Shown here piece after piece: positions 7,942-16,366 of a stretch of DNA of 64,000 nucleotides. Each line of letters begins with the position of its first letter. Position 1 is the first letter of the stretch. Source of the stretch: Actinomycetota bacterium (GTDB lineage: Bacteria; Actinomycetota; Thermoleophilia; Solirubrobacterales; JACPNS01); the NCBI GenBank assembly GCA_016213645.1, contig JACQZY010000018.1:31828-95827 (forward strand), written 5' to 3'. The notes beneath the pieces are model-generated. The model was not told where the DNA came from. It searched no databases and was given only the letters and a program-made list of their open reading frames with translations. The position numbers and the translations under genes were made by a program.

Positions 7942-8397
7942 GTGAGCAATGGCGAGCAAGAGCGCAGCCGCACCGTGACGGCTTTCGAGGGCAACGGCGT
8001 AACGGTGTTTTTCGACCGTGCCCGTTGCACGCAGTACGGCGAGTGCGTGGCCGCGTTGCCGGACGTCTTTGACCGTGGCAGTAAGCCGTGGATCCAACCT
8101 GAGGACGCCTCGCCCGCGGACGTGGCCGAGGCCGTGCGCAAGTGCCCGACGGGGGCGCTTCACTATGAGCTCACCGACGGCCCCGCCGAGGAGCCGGAGT
8201 CGCCCACTCGGGTGGACCTTCAGACAGACGGCCCGCTGACGATCCGCGGCGACCTGCGGATCGCGCTCCCCGACGGCGAACTCAGCGAGACCCGCGCCAC
8301 CCTCTGCCGCTGCGGCCGCTCCGGCAACAAACCTTTCTGCGACTTCACCTGCAGCAAAACCGGCTGGCGCTCCGACTGGCACCCGCCGGAAGACTGA
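7942..8397 (+). CDS. Ferredoxin (Fer4_19/YjdI-like) plus CDGSH-type iron-sulfur protein
   Basis: A 151-residue protein with GTG 7942 chosen; GTG 7975 is an alternative, and neither has a strong ribosome site. Residues about 15-70 form the YjdI/Fer4_19 domain, with a Cys in RCTQYGEC, the KPWI signature and KCPTGAL. Residues about 95-145 form a CDGSH domain with CRCGRSGNKPFCDFTC. In the family this site is CxC...PxCDGxH with three Cys and one His ligand. Here the His position is Cys (CDFTC), giving a possible all-Cys cluster. The usual role is Fe-S cluster storage or transfer, or redox sensing. It is divergent from the SnoaL-like gene with a 67-base gap. Confidence 0.85.
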   Translation: MSNGEQERSRTVTAFEGNGVTVFFDRARCTQYGECVAALPDVFDRGSKPWIQPEDASPADVAEAVRKCPTGALHYELTDGPAEEPESPTRVDLQTDGPLTIRGDLRIALPDGELSETRATLCRCGRSGNKPFCDFTCSKTGWRSDWHPPED

Positions 8398-8487
8398 CGC
8401 AGCGCCGGTTTCCCACACCGGCCCCGTCCTGAAGCACCGTCCCCCTCGTCACTTCGCCCCGCCTGCGGTTCCTCCCGGTCCCCCAAC

Positions 8488-8617
8488 GCGTAGATGTCGA
8501 ACACCTACGCGCTTGTTAAGCCAGATGGTGCGTAGATGTCCGACTTCTCACCTGCGAGATGTCGGACATCTACGCGGGTTGGGGCGTAGGTACTGCGTAG
8601 ATGTCGGACATCTACGC
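8488..8617. repeat. Array of palindromic repeats built on GCGTAGATGTC
   Basis: The 308-base gap between two convergent genes contains four related elements. 8488-8510 is an imperfect dyad. 8530-8575 is a long hairpin with 15-base arms (8530-8544 and 8561-8575) and an inner TCTC/GAGA pair. 8593-8619 has perfect 13-base arms around one central G. A partial GCGTAGG copy lies at 8584-8590. The left ends at 8488, 8530 and 8595 share GCGTAGATGTC. No gene is evident here. It could serve as a two-way terminator, as protein-binding sites, or as a mobile palindrome family. Confidence 0.8.
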
Positions 8618-8705
8618 AGCCATCAGTGTGGGGTGGCGGCGGGGGGGCGTGCGGGGCGTTCGTGTGGTCTGAGCTCGGGGAGTGGCCAATGCTGGCGGGG
8701 GTGGG

Positions 8706-11120
8706 TCAGCGGGAGCGCTTCGGGCGGAGGGTGAGGTTGTGCCATGGCCCCACGCCGGCCATCGGCTGCATCTCGCCGTCGCGCCAGCGGTCCATGATGT
8801 CGTCGTAGTGCTTGCTCGCGGGGTGGCCGGACTGGCCGGTGAAGGTCTGCCAGCGTGCTCCGATCGGGTCGCATGGATCGGCGACCATGCGCCAGCTTGG
8901 TGCCCAGATGCCCTTGTACGGATCGACCGGGTTGTAGGCGACTTGACAGACCGTCTCGTGCCCGCCGCCGATCTCCACGTTGCGCGAGAACAGCCGGTCA
9001 AGTAGTGGCGATCCGTCGGCCAGCAGGTGTGGAAAGTCGAGCCGGTGCACAACGCCCCAGCGCCAGGCGGACTTATCGGCACCGTAGCGCTCGGTCAGAT
9101 CATCCAGCGCAAGACCAAGACTGGCCAGCGCAAGCTCGTCCCACGAGCCGCCGATCAGCTCGCTGTCGGCGTCCTCCCACAGCGCCAACAGGTGCGAATG
9201 CCAGCGCCACGGCGTTGTGACGTGTTCGATGAATCCGTTGTCGGCGCCGTCCAGGTAGCGGTGCACCAGGTCTTCGTCGCCGATAACACGTTTGCTGAAC
9301 TCGCGAGCGAAGCGCATCGTGAAGGCGTTGTAGATCGTTCCGGCGACCGTACTTGGGTCGAGTCGGCCGTCCCAGCGGCGCAGCCGCTCGATCGCGTCGC
9401 GCTCCCGCTCGCCGATCTCGACAGCGTCACCGTCGCGAACACCATCGCCCGGAGCTACCAGCTCCGCCAGCCGCCGCGCCGTCTCCATCCCCGGGATCGA
9501 ATACACGTCAGACAGCATGCGCTGAAAGCTGTCGGCATCATGCAGCTCTCGGGACTCGATCAAATCCGTGATGCGCCGCGCACGATATCCCTCCAGCCAG
9601 TCGCTGGTCACGTGGTGCGGATAGTCCTCGTCCACGATCCGGTTGTTCGCGGTCACCAAGTATCCGCACTCCGGATTGCGCGCCTCCGGCATCTCGTCGA
9701 AGGGCACCCAGCCGTCCCACTCAAACTCTCCGGTCCAACCCGGCTTGGGCAGGTCCGGGCAGCCGCCCCGACGCAACGGCAGCCGGCCGATCATGCGATA
9801 CCCGATGTCGCCGTCCTTACTGCAATAGAGCAGGTTTGAAACCGGCCCGTTGTACTGCTCAAAGGCCCCGACCAGAGTGTCGATGTCGTCGAACTCAAGC
9901 AGGCGCACTTGCTGATCGCCCAGCGCCGGCATCGCCAGACTGCCCCACGCAAGAGCCAGCGGCTCGGCCGGATCGCCGCCCAAGATGTCGGTGACGATCG
10001 GACCGTGATGAGTGGATCGAACCTCCAGCACCTCCGGCTGCCGCCGACCACGCACCCTGATCTCCTCGTGACGTACTTCAAGCGGCAACAGCTCGCCCTC
10101 GAACTCATAACGGTCGCCGTCGACGCGCTCGATGAAAAGGTCCATCGTGTCGGCCATCGCATTGGTGATGCTCCAGGCTCCGTGGTTGATCTGACCCATC
10201 CAGAAACCCGGGAAACCGGGCAGCGTGGCGCCACGCGCAAAGCGCTCGCCCACCTGCACGCTCTGCTGCTGCCAGATACCGGGCATCGACGTGGTGAGAT
10301 GCGGATCACCGGCAAACAGCGGGTTGCCGGTCACGGTGCGCGCGCCGCTGACGACCCAGTTGTTCGATCCGGTCGCCTCCGGCGCCAGCCCAATCAACTC
10401 GCGCACGGCGTCGATCTGGCCGGCCAGATGCAACGCGTCTCCGCCGAAGCCACGGCCCGGAGTGACGGCGATCGGGTGGTCCTTCGGATAGGCCGGGTCG
10501 ATTTTCGCGGCCAGCTCCGGGCCGAGCGCGCGCGTGAGATCGGCGCGCAGCAGCTCCTTCTCCCAATTGCTTGACAGACCGAACGACAGAATCCGCACGG
10601 TTGTGAGCATGTCAACCGGAAGCCACGGCTCGAAGCCGCCGTCCGTCAGTTGAAGTTCAAACGGCAACGCGCGCAGACCCTCCACCCCCGCCGCGACACC
10701 GGCGCAGTATGCCTCCAGCGCCGCCAGGTGATCGGGCGCAAGCTGAGATACCTCTCGCTCGGCTACGTGGCGCAGACCGAGTGTGCGCATCAGTCGATCC
10801 GAAGGAAGCAACTTCGGCCCGCCGATCTCGGCCAGTCGACCGCACGCCAGTCGCCGCATAAACGCCATAAACGCCAGCCTGTCCTGGGCGTGCGCGTAAC
10901 CCTGCCCGAACCAAGCGTCGTGTTCGCTGTCGGCGAGGATATGGGGAACGCCCCAGCGATCCCGGCGGATCTCGATCGGCGTGGCAAGCCCATCGATCTT
11001 GACGGTTCCCGACGTCTTGGGGAGGGGGCGACGGAAGAGCTGCCAGTAGGCCAACGCGCCAAACTGCGCGGCGATCGCGCCACCGGCCGCCAGCCATCGG
11101 GACCGCTTGCCAAAACTCAT
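8706..11120 (-). CDS. Penicillin acylase family N-terminal nucleophile hydrolase
   Basis: An 804-residue protein with ATG 11120 preceded by AAGGAGA. It has an N-terminal hydrophobic anchor or signal (about residues 9-27). The alpha-chain part shows the WGVPHI and GYAHAQDRL signatures. The beta-chain nucleophile is Ser252 in GSNNWV, where autocatalytic cleavage would occur. The rest is a typical beta chain, with GDPHL, the NHGAWSITN region and AYNPVDPYKG near the C-terminus. Substrates of the family include penicillins, acyl-homoserine lactones, cyclic imides and other amides. It is the second gene of a minus-strand pair with the FAD oxidoreductase (76-base gap), which hints at amide release followed or preceded by amine oxidation. 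Confidence 0.9.
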   Translation of the reverse strand: MSFGKRSRWLAAGGAIAAQFGALAYWQLFRRPLPKTSGTVKIDGLATPIEIRRDRWGVPHILADSEHDAWFGQGYAHAQDRLAFMAFMRRLACGRLAEIGGPKLLPSDRLMRTLGLRHVAEREVSQLAPDHLAALEAYCAGVAAGVEGLRALPFELQLTDGGFEPWLPVDMLTTVRILSFGLSSNWEKELLRADLTRALGPELAAKIDPAYPKDHPIAVTPGRGFGGDALHLAGQIDAVRELIGLAPEATGSNNWVVSGARTVTGNPLFAGDPHLTTSMPGIWQQQSVQVGERFARGATLPGFPGFWMGQINHGAWSITNAMADTMDLFIERVDGDRYEFEGELLPLEVRHEEIRVRGRRQPEVLEVRSTHHGPIVTDILGGDPAEPLALAWGSLAMPALGDQQVRLLEFDDIDTLVGAFEQYNGPVSNLLYCSKDGDIGYRMIGRLPLRRGGCPDLPKPGWTGEFEWDGWVPFDEMPEARNPECGYLVTANNRIVDEDYPHHVTSDWLEGYRARRITDLIESRELHDADSFQRMLSDVYSIPGMETARRLAELVAPGDGVRDGDAVEIGERERDAIERLRRWDGRLDPSTVAGTIYNAFTMRFAREFSKRVIGDEDLVHRYLDGADNGFIEHVTTPWRWHSHLLALWEDADSELIGGSWDELALASLGLALDDLTERYGADKSAWRWGVVHRLDFPHLLADGSPLLDRLFSRNVEIGGGHETVCQVAYNPVDPYKGIWAPSWRMVADPCDPIGARWQTFTGQSGHPASKHYDDIMDRWRDGEMQPMAGVGPWHNLTLRPKRSR

Positions 11121-11196
11121 CGCAGAATCTCCTTCGAACGATCGGAAGTGCCATCGACTGCCGGTCGCGAGGTCGGCAAGGCTTCCAGGACAATCG

Positions 11197-12639
11197 TCAT
11201 CGAACGGCCTCCTTCGACTGCTTGGCGATTCCCCCAAGCTCCGACACACCGGCTGCATCGTCAACCGCCCCGCGCTCGCGCGCCGCACGCCGATCCGTAC
11301 GCCGGTCGATCCATTCCAGCGCCGCCGTGATGCCCTTGACCGCCGCCCAGCGGGCCGGCTCCGGAGGCATCGGCGGACGGCGACGCTTCAGCAGCACGTC
11401 CCAGCGATCGTCCGGAGCTTCGCCCGCGGCCAACGTGCCGACCAAGTCACCCGCGAAGCTGGCCATCGCCACGCCATGCCCGGCGTAAGCGATCGAATAC
11501 AAGATGTTGCCGCCGGTGCCCACACGGCCGATCGCGGGTAGAAAGTCCAGCGAGAACGCCGTCGGCCCGCTCCAGCGATGTTCGATCGCCGCGTCCGCCA
11601 GCTCCGGAAAGCGCGCACGAAACATGCGCTCTTGCCGGGCAAGCGGCCCGGGCGCGGGCGCACCCGGAATGCCGTTGCCGTAGAAGTAGCCGATGAATCG
11701 CGAGCCGCCGACCAGCCGGCCGTCGGCGCTCAGCCGGTAGCTCTCAAGCACCTCGTGCGCCGTATACACGCCCTCGCGGCCGGGCCAGCCGATGCGCTCG
11801 CGTTGCTGATCGGTCAGCGGCGCGGTGGCGAACATCGAGACGATGATCGGCACGCAGACGCTGCGCAGCATGCCCAGCTGAGACGTGAAAGCGTTGGTGG
11901 CGACGATGCACTTGTCCGCGCTCACCGTGCCGCCCGGCGTAATCAGACGGACCCGCGTGCCGTTTTCGATCGACTGCACCGGCGTGTCCTCGTACAACTT
12001 CACTCCCGCCGACACCGCCGCCTCCCGCAATCCGCGCACGTATTTGGCGGGCTGCAGCACTCCGCCACGCTCCTCTATGTATCCGCAGGTGAAGCCACGC
12101 GGCAGGTCGCGCTCGCGCATGTCGGCCGGGGAAAGCGATTTCACCGGCGCCCCTGCCTCGCGCGCGGCGGTGGCGGCCTTTTCCAGCACGGACTCGTGAC
12201 CCGAGTGAACGCCGGCGAGCACGTTGCCGCTGGGCACGTAATCGCAGTCAATGCCCAACGCGGCGATCTTGTGCTCGGTGTGCTCGACCGCGTTGTCGGC
12301 CAGCGCCACCAGCAACCGCGCTCGGCGACGACCGTAGAAGCGCAGTAGCGAGGGCACGTCCTTTCCGATCGTCGGCGTGAGGTGCCCGGCGTTGCGGCCG
12401 CTGGCGCCAAAGCCCGCGTAGTCGCGTTCGATCACCGCAACCGAGGCACCGCGCTCGCGCAGCGCCAGCGCCGCCGATAGCCCGGTGTATCCGGCGCCGA
12501 CGATCGCAACGTCAACGTCCAGATCCTCGGCAAGCGCGGGTCCTGGCCGGGGTTCGGGTTCAAGCCAGAAGCTCGGCGCGGGGGCATGCGTGACCGGCCC
12601 CTCGGAGCCACTGAAATGGCCGGTCTTCGAGTCTGACAT
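11197..12639 (-). CDS. FAD-dependent amine oxidoreductase (DAO family, PuuB-like)
   Basis: A 480-residue flavoenzyme. ATG 12639 has GGGAGGG upstream. The Rossmann motif VAIVGAGYTGLSAA near residue 42 is followed by the FGASGRNAGH motif, typical of gamma-glutamylputrescine oxidase and glycine/sarcosine oxidase relatives. The C-terminal FAD/substrate segment contains WSGPTAFSLDFLPAIGR and YAGHGVAMA. A long Arg-rich tail follows from about residue 430. It likely oxidises a secondary or primary amine with release of an aldehyde and H2O2 or reduced acceptor. It leads an operon with the penicillin-acylase-type amidase and is divergent from the GST-like gene with a 78-base gap. Confidence 0.85.
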   Translation of the reverse strand: MSDSKTGHFSGSEGPVTHAPAPSFWLEPEPRPGPALAEDLDVDVAIVGAGYTGLSAALALRERGASVAVIERDYAGFGASGRNAGHLTPTIGKDVPSLLRFYGRRRARLLVALADNAVEHTEHKIAALGIDCDYVPSGNVLAGVHSGHESVLEKAATAAREAGAPVKSLSPADMRERDLPRGFTCGYIEERGGVLQPAKYVRGLREAAVSAGVKLYEDTPVQSIENGTRVRLITPGGTVSADKCIVATNAFTSQLGMLRSVCVPIIVSMFATAPLTDQQRERIGWPGREGVYTAHEVLESYRLSADGRLVGGSRFIGYFYGNGIPGAPAPGPLARQERMFRARFPELADAAIEHRWSGPTAFSLDFLPAIGRVGTGGNILYSIAYAGHGVAMASFAGDLVGTLAAGEAPDDRWDVLLKRRRPPMPPEPARWAAVKGITAALEWIDRRTDRRAARERGAVDDAAGVSELGGIAKQSKEAVR

Positions 12640-12717
12640 CGTCCCTCCCGTCTCTCGGTCGTTCGAACGAGCATCAAAGATATCCTTGCCGCGCAACGTC
12701 CACGTTACGCTCGTTTT

Positions 12718-13473
12718 GTGCCCGACGCACGCCTGATCACGATCCCCATCAGCCACTACTGCGAGAAGGCACGATGGGCGCTGGATCGCGCCCGCGTGGA
12801 CTACCGCGAGGAGCGCCATCTTCAGCTTTTTCACCACTGGTACGCGAAGCGCGTGGGCGGAGGATTCACCACCCCGGTGCTGGTGCTGCCGGATGGACGC
12901 GCAATCGGCCAGTCGTCCGAGATTCTGCGCTGGACCGACGCCGTGAGCACAAGCCCCGGTCCGCTTTATCCCGAACCGATCGCATCGCGCGTGGCCGCCA
13001 CCGAACGCTGGCTGGACCTCACGCTCGGTCCCGACGGCCGCGCCTGGATGTACGAACAGGTGCTGCCGCACAAGGAGATCGCCGGCGCCTACGGACTTGA
13101 CGGCGTGCCGCCGCTGGAGCGCCGAGCGTTCGACTTGATGTTCAAGGCGCTTGGTCCATACATTCGCGCGCGCGTCAGTGCCTCGGGCGCGAGCACCGAC
13201 ATCTCCCGCGTCTACGGCGTATTCGACGAGGTCGCCGCGCGGCTGGACGCGGATGGGCCGTATTTGTGCGGTGACCAGTTCACCGCCGCCGACCTGACCT
13301 TCGCGGCACTCTCGGCCGCCGTGTTGCTGCCACGGCGCTACGGCGTGACGCTGCCGCCAGATGATGTGCTGCCGCCGGAAATGCTCGTTCATGTGCGGCG
13401 GCTTCGCGAGCATCCCGCCGGGCGCTTCGCGCAGCGCGTGATCGGCGAGCACCGCCCGCCACCAGACGGCTAA
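12718..13473 (+). CDS. Glutathione S-transferase-like protein
   Basis: A 251-residue protein beginning at GTG 12718. The N-terminal thioredoxin-fold domain has ISHYCEKARWAL, with a Cys in the position used by glutaredoxin/GST-fold proteins, a TTPVLVLPDG strand and the SSEILRW helix start. The all-alpha C-terminal domain carries LCGDQFTAADLTFAAL, the classic GST N-capping region. Actinobacteria generally lack glutathione, so the thiol partner may be mycothiol or another thiol, or the protein may have another role. It is divergent from the amine-oxidase operon. A short glutaredoxin-fold protein lies at 46831-47136. Confidence 0.8.
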   Translation: MPDARLITIPISHYCEKARWALDRARVDYREERHLQLFHHWYAKRVGGGFTTPVLVLPDGRAIGQSSEILRWTDAVSTSPGPLYPEPIASRVAATERWLDLTLGPDGRAWMYEQVLPHKEIAGAYGLDGVPPLERRAFDLMFKALGPYIRARVSASGASTDISRVYGVFDEVAARLDADGPYLCGDQFTAADLTFAALSAAVLLPRRYGVTLPPDDVLPPEMLVHVRRLREHPAGRFAQRVIGEHRPPPDG

Positions 13474-13527
13474 CGTCTGGTCCAGGCCAAGAACTTTCCG
13501 CCCTCGGCCGATAACGGTCTAAGCACG

Positions 13528-14577
13528 ATGCGCCTGCTCCCCTCTCCCCGATCGCTCACGCGCGCCGCCGAAAACGTGGCCGACCGCGTACTGCACGGCC
13601 GCCTCGCCGACGTGACACCGCTGCCGTCGACGGTGATCGACGACGGCCCGCAGTGCAAGGTGTTGCGCTACGAAGGCGCCGCGCGCGGCGCCGAGCCGGT
13701 TCTGCTGGTGCCGCCGCTGGCCTCACCCGCGTTTGTCTTCGACATGCGCCGCGGTTGCAGCATGGCCGAATACCTATTGGACGCCGGCCGCGCGCCGTAC
13801 CTGGTGGACTACGGCACGATGACGTTTGACGAGCGCCACCTGGGCCTGGAGCACTGGGTGCGCTACGTACTGCCGCGCGCGATCGCCGCCGTCAGCGCGG
13901 ATACCGGCGGCCGCAAAGTTCACCTCGTCGGCTGGTGCCTGGGCGGCACGCTCGCCGCACTCGCCGCGGCCGACGACCCAGCTCTTGCGCTGGCTTCCGT
14001 GACGCTGGTCGCCAGCCCACTTGATGCCCGGCGCGTGCCGATGTTTGCACTGCTGCGGCCGCTGATCGAGTTGACCAACGGAGCCGTTGGCACCGCCATT
14101 TATCGCGCGATCGGCGTGGCGCCGGGGCCGGTTGTCAAACGCGCGTTCCAACTGGCCACGTTCGACAAATACCTGACCAAACCGCTGGCGGTACTGCAAA
14201 ACCTCGGCGACCGCGATTATCTGGAGCAAGTCGAGGCGGTCGACCGCCTGATGGACAACATGCTGGCCTACCCCGGCCGCAGCATGGGCCAGCTCTACCA
14301 CGACGTCTTCCGCGCCAACACCCTGGCCGACGGCACGATCACGCTGGAGGACCGCCGCATCGACCTGCATCGCCTAAGCGTGCCGGTGCTGAGCGTGGCC
14401 GGCAAAGACGACGGCATCGCCCCACCCGCCGCCGTTCACCACATCGGCACGCTCGTGAAGAATGCGCGGCTGGAGCTTGCGCCGGGCGGACACCTGGGTG
14501 TGATCGCGGGTCGTGAGGCGGTAAACACGACCTGGCCGATCGTGGACCGGTTCGTGACCGCAAACGCGAGACCTTGA
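13528..14577 (+). CDS. Alpha/beta hydrolase related to PHA synthase (PhaC-like)
   Basis: A 349-residue alpha/beta hydrolase. The nucleophile elbow reads GWCLGG, the Cys-type lipase box of polyhydroxyalkanoate synthases, rather than the GxSxG of esterases. The Asp (AGKDDGIAP) and His (APGGHLG) of the triad are in the expected C-terminal places. The protein also has the VPPLASPAFVFDM and DYGTM segments typical of PhaC-like proteins. It resembles the class III / short PhaC-like group. No phaA, phaB or phaE is adjacent, so polymer synthesis is not proven. The basic-tailed paralogues at 16367-17466 could be granule- or DNA-associated partners, which is speculation. Confidence 0.8.
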   Translation: MRLLPSPRSLTRAAENVADRVLHGRLADVTPLPSTVIDDGPQCKVLRYEGAARGAEPVLLVPPLASPAFVFDMRRGCSMAEYLLDAGRAPYLVDYGTMTFDERHLGLEHWVRYVLPRAIAAVSADTGGRKVHLVGWCLGGTLAALAAADDPALALASVTLVASPLDARRVPMFALLRPLIELTNGAVGTAIYRAIGVAPGPVVKRAFQLATFDKYLTKPLAVLQNLGDRDYLEQVEAVDRLMDNMLAYPGRSMGQLYHDVFRANTLADGTITLEDRRIDLHRLSVPVLSVAGKDDGIAPPAAVHHIGTLVKNARLELAPGGHLGVIAGREAVNTTWPIVDRFVTANARP

Positions 14578-14626
14578 CCGACCGCGCTGGATCGCCGGGG
14601 GCTGCGATCAACGCCGCCGAGTGCGT

Positions 14627-14782
14627 TCAGTTCTTCTGCGAATAGGCGTGCGAACTGCCCAGGTCCAGCGCCACCGCCGCGAGCAACGTGCCCGCCCAGA
14701 CGTTCACCGGATCGAACGTGAGCGGCTCGTTGGCGCCGACGTTGTTGCAGATCAGCCAGATGATGAACCAAAGGATGGTCAT
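14627..14782 (-). CDS. Small hypothetical two-helix membrane protein
   Basis: A 51-residue protein if ATG 14782 is used. Two hydrophobic segments (TILWFIIWLICNNV and VWAGTLLAAVALDLG) are joined by a short loop with NEPLTFDPVN. The clean hydrophobic pattern and the lack of frame problems suggest a real gene. An in-frame TTG at 14899 would extend it to 90 residues and overlap the end of the ATPase gene upstream. Neither start has a good ribosome site. It is probably a conserved small integral membrane protein; no function can be assigned. Confidence 0.5.
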   Translation of the reverse strand: MTILWFIIWLICNNVGANEPLTFDPVNVWAGTLLAAVALDLGSSHAYSQKN

Positions 14783-14877
14783 GAGGTTGCTCTGCGAGGA
14801 GACTACCGGCGGAAGTTTGTGGATGTCGTGGCCAGGCGAATGACCAATAGAACTCAGCCCGAAAACGGCCGCAACGG

Positions 14878-16134
14878 TCAGGTCGGTGTTGGAGACCAAA
14901 GCGCTTCGATCGGCACCGCGGCCTTTCGATCCCCGAACCGCAGCGTCTCCTTGCCTGCATAGAGCACGACGCCCGCCTTCAGTTGATCGCCGATTCGATC
15001 GGCAAGGAAGTCGATGGCGCGGAAATCGTCCGCTCGAACCGTGGAGGACTTCTTGATCTCGACGGCGACTACATCGAGGTTCGCGCGCTCCAGCACCAGA
15101 TCGACTTCACGGCCGCGAGAATCGCGATAGTGGTAGGCATCTGTTCTCGTGCGCGAAAACGAGCAGACTTTGAGCAACTCAGTGACGACGAAGCACTCGA
15201 TCAGTGCGCCGGCCAGAGTCCCCTCCCGAAGCAAGTCGATCGACGCCGGATCAGCGCCGATCAGCGCGGCCATCATCGCGCTGTCGGCGACATAGGCCTT
15301 CGGAGGCTTGGACTGTCGCTGATCGATGTTGCGTGACCATGCCGGAATCGTCTCGACCAAGAACATGTCCCGCAGAAGTCGCACGTATCGCTCCGCGGTG
15401 AGGCGGTTAACGCCGATGTTCCGCCCGAGCTCGGTGACATTAAGAACGCTCGACGTGCGTGCCGCGACGGCCGAGAGGATTCGGCGCATGTGGTCCCTGC
15501 TGTCAACCCGGGCGATCTCATCTACTTGCTTGCGTACGGATGCCTCAACGTACGAATCGAGCAAGAGCCGGACCGCTTCATGCGGCCGGTTCAATGCATC
15601 CGGATAACCGCCGGTTGCAGCGCGAGCCATCAACGGTTCAGCACCGGTCTCCACGGCATTAACATCCGCGAACTCGCCGCCGAACCACGCATCGACAATT
15701 GTTTCGGCGGGGCGAGACTGTCCGGCAATCTCAGCCTGTGAAAGCCCGAACAGCCGGGTGTATACGTTGCGCCCGGGCAGCGTGTCGGGCGTGGTTTCGA
15801 GATCCAGCAGATCCGCAGAACCGGTCAGCAGAAACTGCCCCGGCTTGTTCTCACGGTCCACTCGCTCCTTGATCGAGAGCATCAGATCCGGCGCACGCTG
15901 AACTTCGTCGATGATCACGGTGGCGGCGCGGTCGGACACAAACGAGGCCGGGTCCTCCCGTGCGGCTTCGCGCAGTGCCGGATCGTCGAGCGAACGAAAC
16001 TTCGCGTCGGGTAGGCCGTCGCCGATGGCGCCGACCAGCGTCGTTTTGCCGACCTGACGGGCGCCGAGCACTGTCACCACTCGCGACAGCGCGAGCAATT
16101 CGAGAATCCTCGGTCGTAAATATCGCTGAACCAT
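14878..16134 (-). CDS. AAA-type ATPase with DUF4143 domain
   Basis: A 418-residue protein. ATG 16134 follows GGTGGA at a suitable distance; GTG 16143 is possible. Walker A is GARQVGKTTL and Walker B is VIIDEVQ, followed by the sensor FLLTGSADLL. The second half is the DUF4143 nuclease-like fold ending in DAYHYRDSRGREVDLVLE and VAVEIK, where the Asp, Glu and Lys residues match the family. Such ATPases are scattered by horizontal transfer, and their role is poorly known. Base composition is slightly lower in G+C than the neighbours, and the promoter region is AT-rich, both consistent with transfer. Confidence 0.85.
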   Translation of the reverse strand: MVQRYLRPRILELLALSRVVTVLGARQVGKTTLVGAIGDGLPDAKFRSLDDPALREAAREDPASFVSDRAATVIIDEVQRAPDLMLSIKERVDRENKPGQFLLTGSADLLDLETTPDTLPGRNVYTRLFGLSQAEIAGQSRPAETIVDAWFGGEFADVNAVETGAEPLMARAATGGYPDALNRPHEAVRLLLDSYVEASVRKQVDEIARVDSRDHMRRILSAVAARTSSVLNVTELGRNIGVNRLTAERYVRLLRDMFLVETIPAWSRNIDQRQSKPPKAYVADSAMMAALIGADPASIDLLREGTLAGALIECFVVTELLKVCSFSRTRTDAYHYRDSRGREVDLVLERANLDVVAVEIKKSSTVRADDFRAIDFLADRIGDQLKAGVVLYAGKETLRFGDRKAAVPIEALWSPTPT

Positions 16135-16213
16135 GAATTCCACCGTCGTTGAGCGCGACCGAATCGGTCAACTACCGGTTTCGTCATCAACCGGCAATTT
16201 CTCAAATTAATGA

Positions 16214-16244
16214 TGGCAATATATCATATTTATGGTGGCAATAT
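16214..16244. promoter_or_regulatory. AT-rich region with direct repeat upstream of the DUF4143 ATPase
   Basis: TGGCAATAT occurs at 16214-16222 and 16236-16244, 22 bases apart, which is two helical turns. The region from about 16195 to 16250 is the most AT-rich stretch in this part of the window. It probably carries the promoter of the ATPase and a binding site for a dimeric regulator. Confidence 0.4.
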
Positions 16245-16366
16245 CACAGCCACCGCTCGATGGCGAAATCGACACCGGGAACTCAGCGCGGGAGGACGAC
16301 GCGCGGGGCGACGACGCGCGGGACGACGACGGGATTGGTTCGCCGCCGCCCCGCGTGGACCGGCGT

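Noticed and set aside
8488..8617. CRISPR array
   Set aside because: The repeats are palindromes with irregular spacing and no spacers of even length, and there are no cas genes.
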